From positions 372,001 through 436,000 of the forward strand of contig NZ_JABBEA010000004.1 of the NCBI RefSeq assembly GCF_012912005.1: DNA of 64,000 nucleotides, read 5' to 3'. The DNA is from Paenibacillus sp. SZ31. GTDB taxonomy: Bacteria > Bacillota > Bacilli > Paenibacillales > Paenibacillaceae. The notes below the pieces were generated by a model that was not told the DNA's origin, did no database searches, and saw nothing but the letters and a program-made list of their open reading frames with translations. Position numbers and translations under genes: made by a program. How positions within the stretch are numbered: the stretch's first letter is position 1; each line of letters starts with the position of its first letter. This document shows positions 26,227 to 35,588 of the stretch, in pieces.

Positions 26227-27990
26227 TTGTTTAATAAGCTTCGTTGGAGTACCATGCCTTTCTTTGTTAAAAATCTGGTGATCTCGTTCGGTAGCATCAC
26301 CTTAATTGGTATTATCCTGATTACGGTGGCTTACCAGCTGCAAAAGAACATTCTAGTCGAACAGTTGCACGACCAAGCCACCGTCATCACCCAGAAATGG
26401 TACGATGATCTGGACACGGCCAAAGTCGCTCAAGCCGCCAGTGAAAAAAGCTACACCGGTCCTGTACAGCAGGAAATGAAAGCTTATCTCGATTCCATCC
26501 ATGAGTTCTATCCAAACATCGCGCAGGCGTACATTTTCGGTTCAGAACTTGAGCAAGGAAATGGAACGTCTATCATCGCGATTCCAACCAACCTGTTGCA
26601 ACCATTCGAGGAAGGTGATCTGCCCGCAGGTGCTATGTACCCGCTGCCCGAGAATAATGTTGTGGTGCTGGAACAGATGAAAAAGGATGGAAAGCCGGCC
26701 TTCAGTGATTTTTACACGGATGAGTACGGAACTTGGACTACACTAATCTATCCGATTAATAACGCAGATGGCTCCATGTACGCTGCTCTTTTCTTCGATG
26801 TCGATGCAAGTGCCGTTCCAAAAGGACTTAATGAATTGCTTACGTACGGATTGATGTTCCTTGTCGGCTTCCTGATCCTGTTCATGGTGTTGCAATTCAT
26901 TTTGCTCAAAAGAACGTTGCTTCCGATTCGCAACCTGATGAAGGGAATCGAGGAAGTCAGCACGGGTAATCTGAATGTAACTATTCAAACAGGCCGGGAC
27001 GATCTGGGTATTATCAACGAGAAGTTCAATGCAATGATCGAGCGTTTCAACACGACGATATTCAAGGTGCAAAGCACATCCAATCACCTCTCGAATTCGT
27101 CTAAACAGCTTTTGGATATTTCAGCGAAAAACAACGATAATATTCAATCCATCAGTCACAACATTCGTGAAATATCCACTGGTTTGGTGTCTCAGGACAA
27201 AGCCACCGTGGAGAACGCACGCGCTATGACAGAGATGTCAACGGTAGTGCAGACGATTGCGAGCAGTTCAGCCGATGTGGCTGATGAAGCACTCAGTATG
27301 GAGCAACGCTCCAGTACGGGTAATGTGGTAATGCAGCAAGTTATTGAGCAGATGCGCCTGATCTCCGGTGCGGTGCAAAATACGTCAAACTCGATTCAGT
27401 CTTTGGAAAATAACTCGAACCAGATTAGCAACATTGTCAACCTGATCACGGAGATTGCAGGACAAACCAACTTGCTGGCGCTTAATGCTTCCATTGAGGC
27501 TGCCCGCGCAGGTGAAGAAGGAAGAGGTTTTGCTGTTGTTGCAGGTGAGGTACGTAACCTGGCAGAGCAATCCCAAGAATCAGCGAAGCAAATCCGACAG
27601 TTGATTGAGGAAATTCAGCGGGATATCATGCAGTCTTCCGAAGCCATGCATTTGGGCTCTAAGGAAGTAACGAAAGGCTTGGAGGTTACCCAGGAGACTG
27701 GCGTATTCTTCGAAAACATTTTGAATGCTACGAATAAGGTTGCAAACCAGATTCAGGATATCTCCAGCTCTACTGAAGAGATCTCTGCAAGCACTCAAGA
27801 AATGTCTGCTACCGCGGATGAATTATCCGCAAATGTCAGCAAGGCGGCGAACAGCACGAAACGCATCGAACAATCCGTTGCTGAACAGGAAGCCTCCATG
27901 GCTTCAATCGTCAGCGCCTCTGACGAACTGGCAGAAGTATCTGAGCAGTTGCAGGAGTTAATCTCGTTCTTCAAGGTAAAGGAAATCTAA
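26227..27990 (+). CDS. Methyl-accepting chemotaxis protein
   Basis: 587 residues. A helix at about 14-37, an extracellular sensor of roughly 165 residues, a helix near 207-228 ([23 protein letters not shown]), HAMP, and a long coiled-coil signalling domain with the tip [26 protein letters not shown]. The TTG start at 26227 has AAGGAGTG upstream. It does not share its sensor sequence with the chemoreceptor at 20592-22280, so the two probably see different ligands. Confidence 0.92.
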   Translation: MFNKLRWSTMPFFVKNLVISFGSITLIGIILITVAYQLQKNILVEQLHDQATVITQKWYDDLDTAKVAQAASEKSYTGPVQQEMKAYLDSIHEFYPNIAQAYIFGSELEQGNGTSIIAIPTNLLQPFEEGDLPAGAMYPLPENNVVVLEQMKKDGKPAFSDFYTDEYGTWTTLIYPINNADGSMYAALFFDVDASAVPKGLNELLTYGLMFLVGFLILFMVLQFILLKRTLLPIRNLMKGIEEVSTGNLNVTIQTGRDDLGIINEKFNAMIERFNTTIFKVQSTSNHLSNSSKQLLDISAKNNDNIQSISHNIREISTGLVSQDKATVENARAMTEMSTVVQTIASSSADVADEALSMEQRSSTGNVVMQQVIEQMRLISGAVQNTSNSIQSLENNSNQISNIVNLITEIAGQTNLLALNASIEAARAGEEGRGFAVVAGEVRNLAEQSQESAKQIRQLIEEIQRDIMQSSEAMHLGSKEVTKGLEVTQETGVFFENILNATNKVANQIQDISSSTEEISASTQEMSATADELSANVSKAANSTKRIEQSVAEQEASMASIVSASDELAEVSEQLQELISFFKVKEI

Positions 27991-28032
27991 GATACGTTGA
28001 AAAATCGTTAATACATTACATGTAATGCCAAT

Positions 28033-28082
28033 AAAAAACCAAGGCTCATGAGTGATTATACTCGAAGCCTTGGTTTTTTTTG
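28033..28082 (+). terminator. Terminator of the chemoreceptor gene
   Basis: AAAACCAAGGCT pairs with AGCCTTGGTTTT and the sequence continues in T. Confidence 0.9.
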
Positions 28083-28230
28083 GTTACCAGGTGTTTTATT
28101 CCTTTTGATCAGCATTTACTTGTCTAAACAATATTTCTTCTCCACTTATAATCATCTTTTTCTCGTCATTATAGCCGGTTTTTTCGGATCGAAAACCAGC
28201 ATTTAGAACAAGATCGACCTCTCCAATCCA

Positions 28231-29007
28231 CTATAATCCGGCAGCTGCTTTAATTTCTTTTCTCTGCGACACGATTAACGATTGAAGCTTTTCTGTTCCA
28301 AAAGCACCTGCTGAGAAAGCATTCGCTTTCGGATAGTAAACCATTCGAAAAGATGTTCCATCTTGAAGGTGCACACGCAAAAAAATCCCTGTCTCATGCT
28401 TGGATTTCTTATATACCTCATCAAAGCCAACATAACGCAATGGCAAAAGCTCGTTCATGAATTCGGATGCGGCTTCTTGGGGGAAGTCACCGATTGGACT
28501 GCCATCATTTCCGCTTTCAAGGCTGACTCTCTCAACTTTGTCTTCAATGTCCATCAGGTCTCCCATTGTCTTCGCATTGGGATTTTCTTTTGCTTCGTAA
28601 ACTTTATTATTCGCTACGACGCGATAATGCGACTTATAACCTTTCAGTTCATATATAACAGTTCCAATTGGAAGATATGCCGCATCACCATTCTCGGTCA
28701 CGTGATCCGCACATACATTATCGTTCAGCATATAGGTTACTTCCCCTATCCTATCCCCAATTTGTTCAGCAGGTACCACTTTGACCCCTTCGTTGTTTTG
28801 AAAATATGTAACATTATGAATCATCAGAAAATCAATCCATTCAAGGGTTCCCGGGCATCTCTCCGTTGATTCCTTTGAAGCTGCTTTCGTATCCGTTTCC
28901 TGGGGTTTGGATGTTATTTCGCCCTTATTCGATGTCCCGCAGCCAACAATAATGACTAGAATCAAAAGTATACTCAAACGTTGGCTCCAATATTTAAATG
29001 GTTTCAT
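28231..29007 (-). CDS. Lipoprotein of unknown function
   Basis: 258 residues. A lipoprotein signal (LSILLILVIIVGC) is followed by a Lys/Thr/Glu-rich linker and a soluble domain with no motif I recognise. The ATG at 29007 is chosen because GAGG lies 9 bases upstream, while the TTG at 29013 abuts the ribosome site. It sits alone next to the first CRISPR array with no operon partner. Confidence 0.7.
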   Translation of the reverse strand: MKPFKYWSQRLSILLILVIIVGCGTSNKGEITSKPQETDTKAASKESTERCPGTLEWIDFLMIHNVTYFQNNEGVKVVPAEQIGDRIGEVTYMLNDNVCADHVTENGDAAYLPIGTVIYELKGYKSHYRVVANNKVYEAKENPNAKTMGDLMDIEDKVERVSLESGNDGSPIGDFPQEAASEFMNELLPLRYVGFDEVYKKSKHETGIFLRVHLQDGTSFRMVYYPKANAFSAGAFGTEKLQSLIVSQRKEIKAAAGL

Positions 29008-29178
29008 GCTCAATCACCTCAACCTATTAGACGGATTCAACTAAGACATAGTTACAAGCTTTTTTACGATTAGCTATTCTAGTCATTTAACACATAAGAA
29101 CAGGGATTAGTTATTTTGGGCAATGCCCTCCTTGGTGTACTTCATGCAAGCGTCATCTCTGGAACACGGCAGCCCGGA

Positions 29179-29617
29179 ATTCCAATCCACGCACTCTATA
29201 CGGAGTGCGACCCATTATCTCAGCGCGTGATTCAATTTATTTTTCAATTTCAATCCACGCACTCCATACGGAGTGCGACGCGAATCTAAGACAGGACGAT
29301 ATTCCGCTTTACAGATTTCAATCCACGCACTCCATACGGAGTGCGACCTACCAAGCAGTGGCCAAGTGAGTGTAGATGAAGGGATTTCAATCCACGCACT
29401 CCATACGGAGTGCGACGAAGAATTAAAGGAATTAGAAACAGAGTATCATATTTCAATCCACGCACTCCATACGGAGTGCGACTCTCCTATTCTGATGCCT
29501 GTACGAGCCATTAGAGTATTTCAATCCACGCACTCCATACGGAGTGCGACGTTCTCAGCGCAATTATTTGAAATCACGCCGGAAATTTCAATCCACGCAC
29601 TCCATACGGAGTGCGAA
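29179..29617 (-). CRISPR. CRISPR array 1, type I-C, 7 repeats and 6 spacers
   Basis: 33-base repeats ending (plus strand) in CACTCCATACGGAGTGCGAC, spacers 33-36 bases. The reverse complement ends in GTGGATTGAAAT, the type I-C 3' form, so crRNA is read leftward and the leader is on the right. The leftmost repeat (29179-29211) carries two substitutions, as terminal repeats do. The leader-proximal repeat (29585-29617) ends in A instead of C, which changes the first base of the crRNA-sense repeat. Repeat starts: 29179, 29247, 29315, 29384, 29450, 29518, 29585. Confidence 0.97.
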
Positions 29618-29820
29618 GCGAAAAAGGACGTAACAAGGTTATATTTCCAGACCATCACTACGTATTTCCGCGTTCTTTATCAAGTAACATGACCATTCAT
29701 TATGATAAATCAGTATCCATTCAAGATTATCGTTGCCAAAAGGTCACGAAAAGGACGTTTTCGACAAAATCCGAGGTGCGAATCTCCCTGGGAAATCATG
29801 TGAGCTTGGGGTTCGCACCT
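29618..29820 (-). promoter_or_regulatory. Leader of CRISPR array 1
   Basis: It starts next to the repeat with AGCGAAAAAGGACGTAA and has a distal conserved block with AGGTGCGAA (29774-29782) and its inverse TTCGCACCT (29812-29820). Both elements recur beside the other three arrays. Confidence 0.75.
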
Positions 29821-29826
29821 GCCTCA

Positions 29827-30090
29827 AATTTCTTCATGGCCATCCACAATCTGAATCATTCCATAGGACAGTTCCACTAGCAGATCCACATATACAGCAA
29901 TATCAAGTTTATCAAAATCTATGTTTTTAAACAATTTGCATAACATAAGTCCTTTATACCCTCCAAAAAGCATGAAACATACCTCACGAGAATCATTGAT
30001 GATCCCTTGGCGGTATGGCAAGCTTGGACAAGTTTTCCAGACGATACTGTATCATTTCATCTTTTGTTGCTTTACAAACGACAGTAATCA
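29827..30090 (-). pseudogene. Frameshifted remnant of a small gene
   Basis: Reading leftward from about 30090, one frame gives VVCKATKDEMIQYRLENLSK and stops at 29998; the frame beside it then continues with NDSREVCFMLFGGYKGLMLC and runs in good-looking protein sequence to 29827. An AGGAGTGA ribosome site just upstream is followed at the correct distance by GTC instead of a start codon. It would have been the second gene after the one at 30105-30527. Family not recognised; decay is inferred from the frameshift and lost start. Confidence 0.3.
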
Positions 30091-30104
30091 CTCCTGCTCA
30101 AAGA

Positions 30105-30527
30105 TTATAGATCACGTAAAAGCTCAGCCATCCACTCGCTAGTCTCTTGCTCGCATTTGACATTCCCCAAAAACTCCAGCATGCCGTTAGAATGGATTTG
30201 CCCCTCGTAACACACCTCAGGCATTGCAAAAAGGTAACTGATCTGGTCAACACCTTGCTGTTCCAAAAGTTCCGCAACCGGATCAATGATGAACGAAAAC
30301 CCTTCGTCCAGCGCAGGATTTAGGATCCGTATAACCTTACCAAGTTCCCCGTGCTGTTGACCGTACCAAATCATTACAGCATGATCATAGTCCATATACT
30401 TATGAACCAAATCAAAATCCTGTTCAAACGAACAAGATCCCTTTGCGTCCTGCACGAACTGGGCCATAATTTTGTCGTAATCTGCAACTGTTGAATACCA
30501 TATCGCATAGCTTTCTGTGTTATCCAT
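30105..30527 (-). CDS. Hypothetical protein, 140 residues, possibly immunity-type
   Basis: An acidic soluble protein (MDNTESYAIWYSTVADYDKI, FEQDFDLVHKYMDYDHAVMIWYGQ). The overall look, small, acidic and aromatic, with an F-x2-DF-x5-YMDYD segment, recalls small polymorphic-toxin immunity proteins, but I cannot place it in a family. The ATG at 30527 has AGGAGG 6 bases upstream, which supports real expression. It lies between two CRISPR arrays, upstream of a decayed gene on the same strand. Confidence 0.6.
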   Translation of the reverse strand: MDNTESYAIWYSTVADYDKIMAQFVQDAKGSCSFEQDFDLVHKYMDYDHAVMIWYGQQHGELGKVIRILNPALDEGFSFIIDPVAELLEQQGVDQISYLFAMPEVCYEGQIHSNGMLEFLGNVKCEQETSEWMAELLRDL

Positions 30528-30561
30528 GTCATTCCTCCTGTATTACGATCTGCAATCACAT

Positions 30562-30575
30562 TGACCTGTAGGTCA
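30562..30575. promoter_or_regulatory. Palindrome upstream of the hypothetical gene
   Basis: TGACCTGTAGGTCA is a 6-2-6 inverted repeat 35-48 bases upstream of the start at 30527, a position expected for an operator or promoter-overlapping site. Confidence 0.35.
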
Positions 30576-31087
30576 CATCGATCTGTACACAACCAAAATT
30601 AGATTTCCTAGCAATATGTAAAATACGGGCAGCGTTCAGCCAATTGATAAAGGGAGAATGTTCCCCCTCAAACGATAGTGAACCCAGCATGCCACTCAAT
30701 CCACCGATTCCCTTTTCCGACTGGAGTATCAATACATCTCATTCAAATACAATCCGGCAGACAGGTTTTCTAATGCAGCTGCGTTCATATGAACTATCCC
30801 TGTTTACAGATCTGCCATACTGATTTCAAAAAAATGTCTGTCGGTTCGAAAGCCTTTCGCTACTCTCCCATTCCAAAGATCTGTGCCCGAGCCAACGAAG
30901 TAACACCATGAAGCGTGGAGCCGAGAAATGTGGGAAAACGCATTTTTTTCTTACATTTAAGTCGAATAAGTAAAGGCAGGTTTTCCAGCGAAAAATAGGT
31001 AGTTGTCTATTCATGCAATAATCCAATTTTGATTTTGACCAAAGATTACAAAGCGTTGTACTACAAAACTAACTGCAAGCCATTTTT
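30576..31087. other. Gene-free stretch between array 2 and the hypothetical gene
   Basis: About 500 bases without a supported gene. A 66-codon open frame on the minus strand (30826-31026) has no ribosome site and an unusual Arg/Trp/Phe-rich composition, so I treat it as noncoding. Confidence 0.4.
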
Positions 31088-32548
31088 AGTTGTACCAACG
31101 CATTCTATACGGAGTGCGACTTAATCAATCAAGCATTTAAAAGCCCTCCGATCAGATTTCAATCCACGCACTCCATACAGAGTGCGACTCGCTAAGATTT
31201 TATCTGAGCCAGCCGCTTGTTTATTTCAATCCACGCACTCCATACAGAGTGCGACTCATGGGCCCGGTTATTATCAAGGACGATATCGGATTTCAATCCA
31301 CGCACTCCATACAGAGTGCGACCGTTCTTGGCTGTAGTAAAAGCTCTATTCGATAAAATTTCAATCCACGCACTCCATACAGAGTGCGACTTACTTGCGG
31401 ATTAGACCGCGAATGGTAGTTTCGTATTTCAATCCACGCACTCCATACAGAGTGCGACCTCGCCATCTTCTACTACAGGCTGTTTTCTTATGAATTTCAA
31501 TCCACGCACTCCATACAGAGTGCGACTATCGCCAAGCGTTCCTATAGTTGCGCCGTTACCATTTCAATCCACGCACTCCATACAGAGTGCGACGTCCTAG
31601 AAAATCAATCAAGGGGTGACGGATATATTTCAATCCACGCACTCCATACAGAGTGCGACCAGTTGCACATTGCAATGGGTCCGAACATGACAGAAATTTC
31701 AATCCACGCACTCCATACAGAGTGCGACGAGCAGGAATTTACTCGGAAGTTGTTCTTGAGTCGTATTTCAATCCACGCACTCCATACAGAGTGCGACCAC
31801 CACTGTATAGAGGTACAAAAGTTACGTTTACAGATTTCAATCCACGCACTCCATACAGAGTGCGACCCTCCGGGCCTAACACATTCCATCAACTCGGATA
31901 CAATTTCAATCCACGCACTCCATACAGAGTGCGACGTCCATGATGTTGTAACGAAGACCAGCCAGGAAGATTTCAATCCACGCACTCCATACAGAGTGCG
32001 ACGTATGCCTCCATATTAAGTTTTGAGTCTTCCATAGATTTCAATCCACGCACTCCATACAGAGTGCGACGAGGATACACCATGATGCGATACACGTTCG
32101 AATATATTTCAATCCACGCACTCCATACAGAGTGCGACCGTAACGGCTCCACTCAGCAGTGTTGTTCTTTCCAATTTCAATCCACGCACTCCATACAGAG
32201 TGCGACCCGAAACGCTGTTGCCCGAGAGCAAAGAACATATTATTTCAATCCACGCACTCCATACAGAGTGCGACCTTGGCTTGACCACCAGCATTGGCTG
32301 CGGAATAGATATTTCAATCCACGCACTCCATACAGAGTGCGACTTCTTCTGACCGAATTTACCGTACAGGGCATTCATATTTCAATCCACGCACTCCATA
32401 CAGAGTGCGACCTAATAGCTATTCTTGGTGGCGGTATGCTTTGGTTATTTCAATCCACGCACTCCATACAGAGTGCGACTTGAAAGATATTCAGGCGCAA
32501 ATGTACGTATTAGGTATTTCAATCCACGCACTCCATACAGAGTGCGAC
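31088..32548 (-). CRISPR. CRISPR array 2 (cas-proximal), type I-C, 22 repeats and 21 spacers
   Basis: This is the largest array, directly downstream of cas2. All repeats except the last carry A at position 24 (CACTCCATACAGAGTGCGAC), which unpairs the top of the repeat stem. The trailing repeat (31088-31120) is degenerate but keeps the CGG form found in the other arrays. Spacers are 33-36 bases. It is read leftward, with the leader between 32549 and cas2. First intact repeat 31156-31188; leader-proximal repeat 32516-32548. Confidence 0.98.
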
Positions 32549-32740
32549 AGCGAAAAGTGACGTAATAACTATGCTTGAAGAATAACTATTAGCGTATTTT
32601 CGATATTTCTACTACTTTAAAACGGTTATCACAAATTTTCGACCATAAATCATTGCCAAAAGGTCACAAAAAAGACCTTTTCGACAAGTTTCGAGGTGCG
32701 AATTCCCCAGGGAAATCATGTGAGCTTGGCATTCGCACCT
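32549..32740 (-). promoter_or_regulatory. Leader of CRISPR array 2
   Basis: Junction sequence AGCGAAAAGTGACGTAATAA, a hairpin AAAAGGTC/GACCTTTT (about 32659-32682) and the distal inverted repeat AGGTGCGAA (32694-32702) / TTCGCACCT (32732-32740). It ends two bases before the cas2 stop codon, so cas2 read-through would run into it. Confidence 0.75.
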
Positions 32741-32741
32741 A

Positions 32742-33032
32742 CTAAAGTATTAACGGATCGCCCATATCATAAGAATCTTTAGCACCCACATGTTGGACTT
32801 TACTTTTGTAATTATCGCCTAAGTTATAGAATCGAAGACTATCTGTATCCTTATCAATCAATTCTTCCAGTTCAAATCTCAATCGTCTAAATTGAGTAGC
32901 GTCCAGTATACATTCAAACACTGAGTTCTGCACTCGCTGACCGTGATCCACACACTTTTTCGCCACTTTGGATAGCCTTCTTCGGCCTTCACTATCTATT
33001 GTGCTTACATCATACGTAATCAAAATAAGCAA
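32742..33032 (-). CDS. cas2: Cas2, type I-C
   Basis: 96 residues of ferredoxin-like fold with the N-terminal YDVSTIDSEGRRRLSKVAK and QNSVFECILD segments of I-C Cas2. It forms the adaptation complex with Cas1 (and Cas4 in this subtype). The TTG at 33032 has AGGTG upstream, and the gene begins 9 bases after cas1 ends. Last gene of the cas operon. Confidence 0.95.
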   Translation of the reverse strand: MLILITYDVSTIDSEGRRRLSKVAKKCVDHGQRVQNSVFECILDATQFRRLRFELEELIDKDTDSLRFYNLGDNYKSKVQHVGAKDSYDMGDPLIL

Positions 33033-33041
33033 TCATTACAC

Positions 33042-34073
33042 CTACTTCCACAGAAACGGGGGATACTCATCCAGGTCCCCACGTATATATCTTGCCAGTA
33101 GTAACGCTTGAGTGTATGGTACAAGACCCCAAGGTATCTTCTCATTTAAATACGGGTGCATAATCTTATCCTGTTTACGATCTTGCCACGCTTTTAATAC
33201 TTTCTTTCGTGTATCATCATCCATAATTACGGCAAGATTTTCTTTGATATAAAATCCTTTATCGTTAACTACCTTCTTGTTGATGAGCGAAAGCACAAAA
33301 CGATCGGCATACACTCCTCGGAGTTCTTCCATCATATCAAGTGCGAGAGAAGCTCTGCCAGGACGGTCGCGATGCAAAAAACCAACATATGCATCAAGTC
33401 CAACTGATTCGAGTGCAGACTTCATATCATTAGCCAGTAAAGTGTAAGCAAAGGACAATAACGCGTTTACTTTATCCAAGGGCGGTCGCCGACTCCGTCC
33501 GTAAAAGTAAAATGACTCCTTCTGTTGTAGAATCAGATCATCAAACACCGAATTATATTGCACAGCAGCAGAGCCTTCCAAACCACGCAATATATCCAAT
33601 TGTTCCACTTCACGTAAGAGTTTCATCGTCTCACCAAGTGAATTGGCTACCTTTTTCAACCGTTCTACGTCTACACGTAATGCATAATCTCGTGTTGCAC
33701 GTTCCAAAATCCATTTGTTGTTATACAACTTTCCTGTAATCATATTACGAGCAACCCGCGCACTGCGCTCCTCATTGTCAGATATGCGGTACTGTTCTTT
33801 ACGAAGGACTACATTTCCTCGATCCTCACCAATGACACGTGCTAGGAATCGTCCCGTCCGTGTCATAAACGTCAAACTAACATTTCGTGACGCACAAGCC
33901 CCCATCAATGCTGGACTTACTCCAGCATAGCCAAAGGTGCATACAGCCTCCAAATTATGAAGCGGATAGCGAGCAAGAATTTCTTCCTCCTGCTTCACCA
34001 CAATATTTTCGCCATCTAATGCAAGGTATGTATCGGGTAATGTCACAAATAAGGTGTTCAGCAGCTTTTTCAT
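33042..34073 (-). CDS. cas1: Cas1 integrase, type I-C
   Basis: 343 residues, full length. Metal-binding residues are in place: Glu166 (RGLEGSAAVQY), His234 (GFLHRDRPGRASLALD) and Glu249 (MMEELR). It inserts new spacers at the leader end of an array together with Cas2. The start overlaps the cas4 stop by 4 bases (34070-34073). Confidence 0.97.
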   Translation of the reverse strand: MKKLLNTLFVTLPDTYLALDGENIVVKQEEEILARYPLHNLEAVCTFGYAGVSPALMGACASRNVSLTFMTRTGRFLARVIGEDRGNVVLRKEQYRISDNEERSARVARNMITGKLYNNKWILERATRDYALRVDVERLKKVANSLGETMKLLREVEQLDILRGLEGSAAVQYNSVFDDLILQQKESFYFYGRSRRPPLDKVNALLSFAYTLLANDMKSALESVGLDAYVGFLHRDRPGRASLALDMMEELRGVYADRFVLSLINKKVVNDKGFYIKENLAVIMDDDTRKKVLKAWQDRKQDKIMHPYLNEKIPWGLVPYTQALLLARYIRGDLDEYPPFLWK

Positions 34074-34729
34074 TCATTCAACCTGCTTTCGATGTAACTT
34101 GAAACAGAACGCTTATTCAAGATATCCGGTACACATATATTGTTCAAGGAACAACTCAGGCAATGTGGTCCGGCCTTGGCTTTGGGCGTATGGTTGCGTT
34201 CAAAGTAGTGTCTCATCTCATTAATACTGGCCCTAACACGCACCCGATCTGCTTCAGTAATGACCACTTCCACCCGGTGCTTGATCTCATCATAATAAAA
34301 ATAGGCCTTGTGGATATCACATACAAGCATCTCTTCAAGACACATGACTTGTGCTACCAATTGGGAGTGATCGGAATCATTTCGTTTGGGTTTCCCCCGT
34401 TTGTATTCAACAGGAAAAGGAAGGTATAACCCTTCCTCCCCAGCAAGTGGAACACCATCTGGATCACGAATGAACTCAACTACATCACAGATACCTGTGA
34501 TTCCGAGTTCTCTCGATTGTACAGGTAGTGCACGAACTACCAGTTTATCTCCTCGCTTCTCCCGAAGCGCTGGTTGATCTGCCTTTCGATGCAAATGGTC
34601 TCCCTCTATGGTACGCACATTGTCTTCCCACTGTTGTTCAATATGAATTAATGCCCACTGCCTTCTACAAAAATTAAAATGCTGAATACCTGATAGCAGC
34701 AGATAATCCTCTTCGTTATAGTCCTTCAT
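34070..34729 (-). CDS. cas4: Cas4 nuclease, type I-C
   Basis: 219 residues. The Fe-S cluster cysteines are visible: Cys21 (HFNFCRRQW) and three near the C-terminus (GPHCLSCSLNNIC). The PD-(D/E)XK core includes GICDVVEF and FPVEYKRGKPKRND. In I-C systems it trims prespacers and sets PAM-dependent orientation. It overlaps the end of cas7 by 14 bases, so it is translationally coupled. Confidence 0.95.
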   Translation of the reverse strand: MKDYNEEDYLLLSGIQHFNFCRRQWALIHIEQQWEDNVRTIEGDHLHRKADQPALREKRGDKLVVRALPVQSRELGITGICDVVEFIRDPDGVPLAGEEGLYLPFPVEYKRGKPKRNDSDHSQLVAQVMCLEEMLVCDIHKAYFYYDEIKHRVEVVITEADRVRVRASINEMRHYFERNHTPKAKAGPHCLSCSLNNICVPDILNKRSVSSYIESRLNE

Positions 34730-35588
34730 ATTCTTGGACTGCCAAGCCTTCCAGTGGCACCACCGTATAGTTATAATCGTCGTAAGACTTTGCTTCTGCT
34801 ACGTCTGGCTTCAATTCAATGTGCAGAGAACGATGTACTTTCGCAGATGAATATTGCCCCATCTTGGAACTATGCTCCCACCAATACAGTTGGTGCACCT
34901 CCATACTACCGTCAGGACGGGCAGAGGACGTATCATTTTCAAATAACGTTCTCAGTGATTCACGAATTTTCTCTGCGTCTTCATATGTAAAGCCGGTCTT
35001 CTCAGCCAGTTGCGTGTTGATACTGCCATAGAATACATATACTCCAAAATCTACTCGATGCTTCATACCCATCGTATCCGATCCTTTTTTGTCCGGATCT
35101 TTAGCCGTTGTAACAGAGTTTACGCTCTTCGTAATTTGCATGCTGGAAATATCAATCCGATCTAAGCTTACAGCGGTATGGATGGATACCGGACCTCGAA
35201 TACCCACAGATACACTTTCCCCTCCACCAAAAGCAAACACCTGTCCAAAGCTACGAACATCAATCCATGACTGACAAGCAGCCTCAGCATATAGATCTTT
35301 ATTTGCCTTCTTGCCTTTGGCATGTTCCTGCACATTCTCATTGGCATCGACACGATCTTTAATGGAACGGTGACTATCATTACGTTTTTCATCGGATTGT
35401 ACGAGAATAGACTCTCCCATATCCTGCAGACGGTTACGAATTTTACGCTTGATGCATACATCCGAGATTTCCCCTAAACCATCATAGTTCTGACGAGGGC
35501 GGTTTCCATTCAGTGGATCACCATTTGGATTGGCATTACGAACAGACAGCACAACAGCAAAATCGATTTTGTGATCAAGTGTACTCAT
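34716..35588 (-). CDS. cas7: Cas7 (Csd2), type I-C Cascade backbone
   Basis: 290 residues with the family N-terminus (IDFAVVLSVRNANPNGDPLNGNRPRQ), the backbone subunit that coats the crRNA. MKHRVDFGVYVFYGSINTQLAEKTG is also typical of Csd2. It starts at the base after the cas8c stop. Full length, no sign of decay. Confidence 0.95.
   Translation of the reverse strand: MSTLDHKIDFAVVLSVRNANPNGDPLNGNRPRQNYDGLGEISDVCIKRKIRNRLQDMGESILVQSDEKRNDSHRSIKDRVDANENVQEHAKGKKANKDLYAEAACQSWIDVRSFGQVFAFGGGESVSVGIRGPVSIHTAVSLDRIDISSMQITKSVNSVTTAKDPDKKGSDTMGMKHRVDFGVYVFYGSINTQLAEKTGFTYEDAEKIRESLRTLFENDTSSARPDGSMEVHQLYWWEHSSKMGQYSSAKVHRSLHIELKPDVAEAKSYDDYNYTVVPLEGLAVQEYEGL

Noticed and set aside
30826..31026. 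66-codon minus-strand ORF
   Set aside because: No ribosome site, Arg/Trp/Phe-rich composition unlike neighbouring genes.
31156..32548. Long open frames across the arrays reading ISIHALHTECD or SHSVWSAWIEI repeatedly
   Set aside because: They are translations of the CRISPR repeats (33 bases is a multiple of three) and have no ribosome sites; not genes.
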